Notes under the pieces: generated by a model | Databases searched by the model: none | What the model saw: the letters and a program-made list of their open reading frames with translations, nothing else | Told to the model about the DNA's origin: nothing | Assembly: GCA_037176845.1 (NCBI GenBank) | Contig: JAYKXP010000021.1 | Location: 62,001-126,000 of the forward strand | DNA: 64,000 bases | DNA from: Paramarasmius palmivorus | Lineage: Eukaryota; Basidiomycota; Agaricomycetes; Agaricales; Marasmiaceae | Direction of reading: 5' to 3' | Shown here: positions 57,647 to 64,000 of the stretch, one piece after another | Position numbering within the stretch: the first letter of the stretch is position 1 | Layout of the letters: each line of letters begins with the position of its first letter | Position numbers and translations under genes: made by a program

Positions 57647-60365
57647 ATGTCGAGCGAATTCATCCAACTCAGTGCTCTCACTATCAGCGACATTATTCGG
57701 TACATGGATCAGCATCACCACACGTCACCCGGCGAATTTTTTCTCTCTCTTCTCGATCCTAACATCTTTGACAAATCGAATCATTCTGTCCCTCAATTTT
57801 TGGTCGACATATTGGACTCTCTTGTGGCCCTTGAACCAACAGCGGCATCTATATCTGCATGGGCCATAAATCACACGATTCAGATCCTTCATCTTGAAGT
57901 CGGCCGACTCACACACGCATCCTCCGGCTTTCAGCTCGATGCGAAGAATGCAAAACGCCAGGACCTCGAGCAGCTCAATATACAAACTTTCAGCAGCCAG
58001 ATGCAGGAATTGGGGCCAAATTTGTGGAGAGTCCTTGCTGCATTGCTCGATTCCAATGATCCAGATCTATCAGCACATCGGGACGCTCAACAGCGCTACA
58101 AGAAGAGAAAGAAATCCAAGAAGGACCAAGAAAAAGTGAACAGGAAGGAGATAGAGGACGGTCTTGATACAAGAGATATTTTTAATCCTAGGATGGAAGA
58201 CTGGGTGGTTTTTGATGAGTTGACTAGAGAGAAGGATAGAAAAGCAGAGAGAAGGGCCTTGATGGAGATTGTGCGTACTCGCAAGGCATTTGATGCAATT
58301 TTTACGCTAATCGTTGTTTTAGAAACAAGTCGTCTGCATCAGTATCATAATTCAAAACGCGAACGTGAAGTGCAACGCCCTACAGGCTTTGATTGGCTTG
58401 TTTCTTCATACATGTAGTGTATCCGAGAGCACAATCGAAGTTGTTGCACATATTGGCGTCTCCGTATCTCAGACCACTATCCACAACATGGTTTCGAACC
58501 TATCTGAGACCCATGCAGAGGATCTCATTTCCCTGGGTCGCCGGCTGCTCGTAGCCTTTGGCTTCGATAATGTTGATTTTTTCCTCGAACATACTTCACC
58601 CATCGTCGGCGATCCCACCTCCAGTCTCCTCCATCTCACATCAGGGACGTTGTTTCCCCTGCAACATGGGATCACACTTGGTGATCTATCATGTGCGCGA
58701 GAGTTAGCTGTTCAGAGCCAACAAAAAGCATCACAATTCTTCTCGGACTTCGAAATTGGTTGCGCACTTCGGAAAGAGTTCCCAGATCCGCTCCTCGACA
58801 GTACCGGAATGAATCGTCGACAACGATGGTACCAGTGGAAGTTCCTGCATGACCTCATAACACTTGATTCATCATTTGAAAAGTTCTCGAGGGATCTACA
58901 GGATCCCGAAGACGTTTTGCGCATCCCTCTTACACGGTTCGAGCAGTTACATGCTCCACTCATGGATACACCGTGTTCCAAACCCTCAGAGTGTGATGAG
59001 GTGCTTGAGACACTTCTTCGACGATGTGCTCATATCGGAGACCCATCAGATCGAACGGAAGAGAGCCCCGGGAGCATAGTAGATGTGGATAACATGGTGT
59101 TCCTTATATTTGGTGATCTCGGAGTCGGCGAGCAGATACGCTCGCTCATTGAGTCCCGAAGTATCGAGGGGACACCTTGGCGAAGACGAGAGTTTGTTGT
59201 ATATGTCCTGGGCTTGTTTCATGTCAAGATGGCATGTGCCGATGCTATTTGGCGCATCTATCTGAAGTCGTCTGATGGCGTTGAAGATCCTATGACCCTC
59301 GAAAACCTTGTTCGACAGATACGCCCCGAGGAGACCGGCAAAATCAAAAGCAATCCTGGGTTCCGTCGAATGCACGAAGTTATCCAGCATGTAGGAGCAG
59401 TGGAAAGGCTAGATTGCTGGCGAGTTCTTGTCAAGAAACACACCAAGTACAACACTCTTGCCGAATTTGCGGCGTCAGATCCTTCATTTGAGGACTTGCA
59501 CAACCTTGCTGCTATCCTAGCCAAGGACTATGTCTGCAAGATTGGTGACAAGCCAAAGAATCAGCGGCCATCGGGATGCGAGGATTTACCTCGAGATCTC
59601 ACATTTGAGAACATGTTGCAGCGGCAGCAATTGTTCCTGCTTTATGAGGAAACTACATGGGCAATGAACGAAGGAGACATAGGGCGGCTAGAAGAATGTC
59701 TCATTCCGTGGATGTGGGTCTTTCGATCAACAGGAAAGCACCGATACGCTAGATTCATCCATTGCTACCTTCGTGATATGTATTTCACATACTCAAGCTT
59801 TCCTGGGCTACGGTAGACTTTCATATTAGTTCACCATGATCCGTCTCTAACGATATTCTTCACTTTCCCAGTCGCGCTATTCGCTTCCATATCTTGGTCA
59901 ATCCGACAGGGAAAAAGGGAAAGTGGCGGCCAGTTGATTGGGTCATTGAGTTCAACAATTTGTATTCAAAGGCTCGTCGCTTCATCTGAGTTATCAAACC
60001 TTGCTAATACACTTCCTCAGGCCATCTTCGGGGGTCAATTTTCAAACCACAAGAAGGAATACATCATCAAGGAATCTGCGTTGATTGGAGTGTATAAGAA
60101 TGCTAAGCAACAAGTCGAAGAAATGTTCAGGATCACTCACGGCACATCGCGACATTCAATGCGCAATTTGTCCGGTACCTTCAAAAAGCTTCAAAGGTAC
60201 TTCGAAGATAAGGAAGCGCACGAATTTATTGATGGTCGGGAAGCAGGGTTCCAAACGGAAGATGTTATTAATAAAGGCGCGGGTATGGAAGTAGCTACTG
60301 GGCAGGGTGCAACAGCCGAAGAGGACGACCCTATCGTGCTAGAGGTTGATGACTTTCAAGTATGA
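57647..60365 (+). CDS. DUF6589-domain protein, 852 aa; candidate transposase of the element
   Basis: Four exons: 57647-58270, 58323-59812, 59872-59971, 60021-60365; the sum is 2559 nt. Intron 3 begins GC (59972) instead of GT, and keeps NNLYSK joined to AIFGGQFSNH. Residues 1-210 are helical with a lysine-rich run (RYKKRKKSKKDQEK). The DUF6589 region follows: NALQALIGLFLHTCS, FGFDNVDF (Asp at about 290), IFGDLGVGEQIRSL (Asp about 473), GLFHVKMACADAIWRIY, YEETTWAMNEGD (Glu about 650), then ILVNPTGKKGKWRPVDWVIE and SALIGVYKN. Two Asp and a Glu at the ends of predicted strands would fit an RNase-H-type DDE transposase, which is inference. It is inside the inverted repeats and 162 bp upstream of the helicase gene, so it probably works with it. 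Confidence 0.85.
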
Positions 60366-60527
60366 GAGGTCAGCAAAAGGAAGACTATGACATGTGAACA
60401 TTGTGTGACCATCTCAGACGCGGCGCGTCATTGATAGTAGTAAAAATTTGTGCACTCTTTCTCTCTCTCGATTTCTACCTATTTATGCTCTCATAACCTA
60501 TACTATCACTCTCTAATTCACGGTATC

Positions 60528-63286
60528 ATGTCAATTGATAATCCGTTCGTTTGCTCCGACCATACTCCCCCTAAAGAAACCACCAAACCCGCAAAAAAAT
60601 GGAATGTCGAGTCAATCCGGGCTGCCGTCGAAAAACGTTTACACAAAAGGCCGTGTCTTGCACAGATATTACCCGCACAAGCACTCTACGAAGGTTGTGA
60701 TGTAGTGAGCGTGGAACGCACCGGTGGAGGAAAAACTTTATCATTTTGGATTCCCTTGTGCATGTCGTTGGAGGATGGCTCGAACAAGATGTTGACACTC
60801 GTTACGCCGCTCACACTCCTTGGAAAGCAGATGGAGGTTAATCTTAAAGAAGCTGGGATCCCATGTGTTGCAGTTGATTCTTTCAACAACACATCAAAGA
60901 CATATAAGGTGGGTCCTCCGATCCGTTGTCAATTGTATACTGGCTATGATGTTGATGGAATACAGGACATTGCTTCGGGAAAATATTCAGTAATTGTCAT
61001 TAGCCCAGAGCTTGCAACACATGGCTCTTATCCAGCACTGTTGAAGGATGAAAAGTTTAACAAGCGGCTTCTAGCCATAATATTTGATGAGGCGCATACT
61101 ATCAGCACATGGGGGAAGACATTTCGGGACAGTTATAGGACTGTCGGGGACCTGCGATACTATATTCCCGATCATGTACCCTTCTTTGCTGCATCCGCGA
61201 CAGTCACCCTAGCGATTCTTGAGGATATCCGTGGAATCCTTCATCTCCGTACCTCCCGAACGAAATATTATATCCGTTCCAATGACAGGCCAACGATTAG
61301 CCTGGGAGCCTTCCCCTTGAAACATCCAATTGATTCATTCCGAGACCTGGCATTCCTCATTCCTGATAACTATCAAATTGGACACGCACCTATACCCAGC
61401 TTCCTTGTCTTCTTTGACAACACCAAGACGACCGAGGACGCAACTCGATATCTCCAAAGCCGGCTCCCCACCAAGATGCGTGAACGGGTGAAGTGGTTTC
61501 ATGCTACCATGACCAAAGCATTCCGAGAGGACACTTATAATGAGTTTCGGCGAGAGGAATTGATTGGTTTATGTGTCACAGATGCCTTTGGAATGGTGAG
61601 TTCTACTTGTAATTCACCGAATAAACATCACTTATCATTACTTGATTAGGGACTAGATCTACCGAACGTAGAAGTCGTCGTCCAGTATCGGATACCGACG
61701 GCGAGTCAGAGTGGAAGCATCTGTGCTGCGGCGCAGAGATTTGGACGTGCAGCGAGGGGACCAAATACACGGGGGATGGCCATTCTTCTCTACGAGAGTG
61801 CCTTCTCTGATTTCGAACGAGTGGAGGCAGAGAAAAGAGCTGATAAGAAGGCTTTAGCATCAGCAGTTGCTGCAAAAAGAAAGGCAGACGGCGACTTACC
61901 TCAGTCCCCACGCAAACGTGCAGCGTGTGCTTCTCTCAACAACATCCCTCAGACACCAGTCACTCCCACAACTCCAGGCACCCCTCAGAGTCTCACCACA
62001 CCCACTCACCGATCACCAGCAACCAGCCCTTCCCCCCAACGCCAACAGAAGACATCTCCAAGTGTTCCTGCTCGTCACTTTGCGATTGCCAAAGGCATTT
62101 ATAATCGATCCGAAGCACAGCGTTTAGCAGCCTACCGCGCTACTGAAAAGCAAAAGCAGAACTCGCCATCACGCCGAAAACAAGCAAAGTCACGTACGAT
62201 AGACCTAGGCTCAGCAATGGACGACTTCGTGAATGCTCGGACTCGAGGATATTGTCGAAGGAATATTCTGAACACTGCATTTAACACAGGAAGACAAGAA
62301 TGTGAGTTATCATAGTGTTCAACGTAGTGCAAAACTAAATACCTCTTGTCAGCAACCTCTAATCATAGAGACTGTGATTCATCAAAGCCACAAGGCTGCG
62401 CTCGATGTTCGCCGCAGGTGATGGATGTCTGTTGTGACGTGTGTAACCCAGCAGCCTTCCGACACGTCAACGATGCCACTGTCTCTGCTCCGCCTCGTGC
62501 ACCACGTAAATCCTCGGCCAAACCTCATGTTGCTTCACACCAGCAAGAGTGTTTTCGAAAGGAACTTCGGGAGTGGGTATGTAAGACGGCAGAGGCAGCC
62601 GCCGGGAAGGAGGTAATCAGTGAGTTCGGCGTTTGCATTTTCATGGCGGACGTCATTTTCGAACGAATCATCGATATTTTCCATCTCGGAAAGCTCACCT
62701 CAAGTGATTCTTTCGATAGAGAGGTTCAATGGCGTGCAGATTTCAAGGCCAGATACGGGGCGAACATTGTTGGCATTGCCAGCAAGTACGCCGCTTCCTT
62801 TCCCACACCGACACTTCCTTCACTCCCGTCATCAACCAATTCAACGGCAAGTCACGCATCGAAGGAGCCAGTGACAGCGCCGGGAGCGTCGTCATCGAGA
62901 ACACCTCGCCAGGAAAGATGTAGCGCCTGCCAGGGTCTCGGACATAGAAGTACGTCTTCACTATAATCTTCAAAACCTATAGGCTATAACTCACTTTTCT
63001 GTTAGAGAATAACAAGCTAAAATGTCCTCGTCATCCAGAAAACCCCGCCAACGTGCTTAGTGCTATGACCCCGAGGACTCCTAACCCATCTACCAGCACG
63101 CCGATTGCAATTCCACGAGCCGCCGCGTCACCTACACCACCCCCGCACTCTGTAAATCATCGATTCATTCCATACACGGCTCCTGCACAGTATCGATCTA
63201 GTCCCCTTGCTACTCCCCGTTCCAGTAATAACCAGAATATTCCACCAGCAAATCCTATCCCTCATTCTAATTCTCATAATACATAA
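60528..63286 (+). CDS. RecQ-like DNA helicase, 865 aa
   Basis: Four exons: 60528-61595, 61650-62301, 62353-62949, 63006-63286; the sum is 2598 nt, in frame. The start is the ATG at 60528 (MSIDNPFVCSDHTPP). Helicase motifs in order: Walker A TGGGKT (residues 65-70), VTPLTLLGKQM (motif Ia), DEAH (187-190), FAASATV (motif III), LVFFDNTKTTEDA (motif IV), GLDLPNVEVVVQY (motif V), QRFGRAARG (385-393, motif VI). A Thr/Pro/Ser-rich linker follows, then Cys-rich segments GCARCSPQVMDVCCDVC, as in the RecQ zinc region, and CSACQGLGH...KCPRH, a possible zinc knuckle. The end is Pro/Ser-rich. RecQ enzymes unwind DNA 3' to 5' using ATP. As cargo of a TIR element it may assist transposition or repair of the donor site. 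Confidence 0.88.
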
Positions 63287-63470
63287 CTAATGAATTCATC
63301 GTACATATTACACTCATTTGCGTATAGCTACACTGTATATAACTCTTAGTACAAAGATAATCTGTTCGTCCAACCTCTGGTTCAGCTCACATTCCCCAAG
63401 AGGTAAGTAGAATCTCCGAATGGCAAGAGATAAAGATTTAGCGAGGGTGGTTCGACCGGGTTTGCGTCGT

Positions 63471-63588
63471 CTCGGGAAGGGCGGTCCGATCACCTTGTGC
63501 CAGCCGTCCTATGAAGTATCAGTCGAAATAGCTCGTGTCCTGATTGGCTGCTGATGATACTTCATTAGGACGGGTGGGAAGGAGCCTG
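63471..63588 (-). repeat. Right terminal inverted repeat
   Basis: 118 bp, complementary to the left end, including gggcggtccgatcaccttgt and the terminal acgggtgggaaggagcctg. Its internal arms (tcctatgaagtatc and gatacttcattagga) also form a hairpin. Confidence 0.88.
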
Positions 63589-63597
63589 TTGGTGATG
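63589..63597. repeat. Target-site duplication, right copy (TTGGTGATG)
   Basis: Matches 57400-57408 exactly. Confidence 0.8.
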
Positions 63598-63745
63598 GAT
63601 GATTAGGAACAAAGTAGTAGACCCGTTTAGGACGTAATATAATTTATTCAAGTGCCGAGCGGTTATTCGGTCCGGACCACGGAGTACGCTAGGTAAGTAC
63701 ATTGCTGATTGGGGTACGAAGACTGGGCAACACAGGATGTACCCC
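63598..63745. other. Flank of the mobile element
   Basis: No gene or RNA recognised. Before insertion this DNA would have followed directly on 57399. Confidence 0.4.
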
Positions 63746-63830
63746 TCTAGCTAGACTGCCTTGTAAATCAACCCGGCCGTCTAGCTAGACTTGGCGGGTG
63801 GTTGTGAGCCCTTGCTGTCTAGCTAGACAG
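63746..63830. repeat. Three copies of the palindrome TCTAGCTAGAC
   Basis: tctagctagac at 63746, gtctagctagac at 63779 and ctgtctagctagacag (a 16-base perfect palindrome) at 63815, spaced about 33-37 bp. Short inverted repeats at regular spacing can be protein-binding sites or remnants of a repeat. Confidence 0.7.
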
Positions 63831-63885
63831 CCTTACGGCATATATCCCCGTGATCACGGAAGCACTTGGGTGCCTGATAAACAAA

Positions 63886-63977
63886 AAAGGTAACAAGGTA
63901 GAATTGAACCTGCAACGTTACGGACAATTATTAATTAAAAGAACGGGCAAGCGTACTAACGACTAGGCCACTGATCC
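63886..63977 (-). tRNA. tRNA-like sequence, probably a pseudogene or SINE head
   Basis: On the minus strand TGGCCTAGTCGTTAGTACG fits an A box / D arm and GGTTCAATTCT fits a B box / T arm, with about 40 bases between. A loop cttttaa would read anticodon UUU (Lys). The T stem and the acceptor stem do not pair well, so an active tRNA is doubtful. Confidence 0.35.
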
Positions 63978-64000
63978 ATGCTTAAACTGGGTTCAAGCCC

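Larger units (their letters stand above)
57409..63588 (+). mobile_element. 6.18-kb TIR element with DUF6589 and RecQ-like helicase genes
   Basis: Ends CAGGCTCC...GGAGCCTG. Terminal inverted repeats of about 118 bp at 57409-57527 and 63471-63588 are nearly identical except for a central variable block, and the whole is flanked by a direct repeat TTGGTGATG. Two genes lie inside, both on the plus strand: DUF6589 protein (57647-60365) and RecQ-like helicase (60528-63286). No sequence of the neighbouring gene array lies within. The ends resemble hAT-type CAGG starts, but hAT elements normally make 8-bp duplications, and no hAT transposase is seen. Both genes appear intact, which suggests recent activity. 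The type of element is not one I can name. Confidence 0.85.

Noticed and set aside
57647..58417. A separate 256-aa protein ending at 58417
   Set aside because: The conserved reading continues after a 52-bp intron (58271-58322) in another frame, so this is exon 1 of the DUF6589 gene.
60450..60527. Upstream extension of the helicase frame
   Set aside because: It begins at GTG, not ATG, and has a low-complexity leader. The ATG at 60528 fits better.
57409..63588. Helitron or Starship identity for the mobile element
   Set aside because: Helitrons lack inverted repeats and target duplications and carry Rep/Pif1-type proteins; Starships carry a tyrosine recombinase. Neither is seen, and the helicase is RecQ-like.

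Overview
This window looks like genomic DNA from a basidiomycete fungus of the mushroom-forming type (Agaricomycetes). Genes are split by many introns of about 50-60 bp with GT...AG ends. The protein families (DUF6535, DUF6589, a divergent F-box protein, a fungal DUF1275 protein) are typical of that group. All exon models below were read by eye; lengths and phases were checked by arithmetic, not by RNA or database search.

Left part (1-31 kb): gene-poor and repeat-rich. It holds three minus-strand members (508-1569, 2796-3910, 4988-6103) and a tail-to-tail pair (17142-18251 plus; 18430-19582 minus) of a single-pass membrane protein family. There are also several decayed relics of the family, dispersed repeats carrying a telomere-like CCCTAA stretch, duplicated segments, one hAT-like MITE and a long C-rich tract.

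Centre (31-50 kb): gene-dense. A DUF1275 membrane protein is followed by more members of the family, on the plus strand (33.7-38.5 kb) and then on the minus strand (40.5-49.9 kb), with an F-box gene between. Every intact member has the same plan: a signal peptide split by an intron after a tiny first exon, one compact extracellular beta-type domain with a conserved Trp, one very short exon, a Ser/Thr-rich stalk, one membrane helix followed by Arg/Lys/His, and a cytoplasmic tail ending in a (P/L)PxY motif. Many tails also carry DSGWRP. Nearly all introns are phase 2, so the exons are interchangeable modules. I found at least 13 recognisable loci plus relics. Function is unknown; a surface receptor or sensor family handled by WW-domain ubiquitin ligases is an inference.

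Right part (50-64 kb): a 134-bp tandem duplication, an inverted repeat, a multi-pass membrane protein gene convergent with a DUF6535 gene (carrying an apparent 1-nt frameshift), and then a 6.18-kb mobile element (57409-63588). The element has about 118-bp terminal inverted repeats flanked by a 9-bp direct repeat. It carries two genes in the same direction: a DUF6589 protein (852 aa) and a RecQ-like helicase (865 aa) with complete helicase motifs. No known transposase is visible, so the DUF6589 protein is the best candidate. This element and the phase-2 modular receptor-like array are the two most notable systems here.
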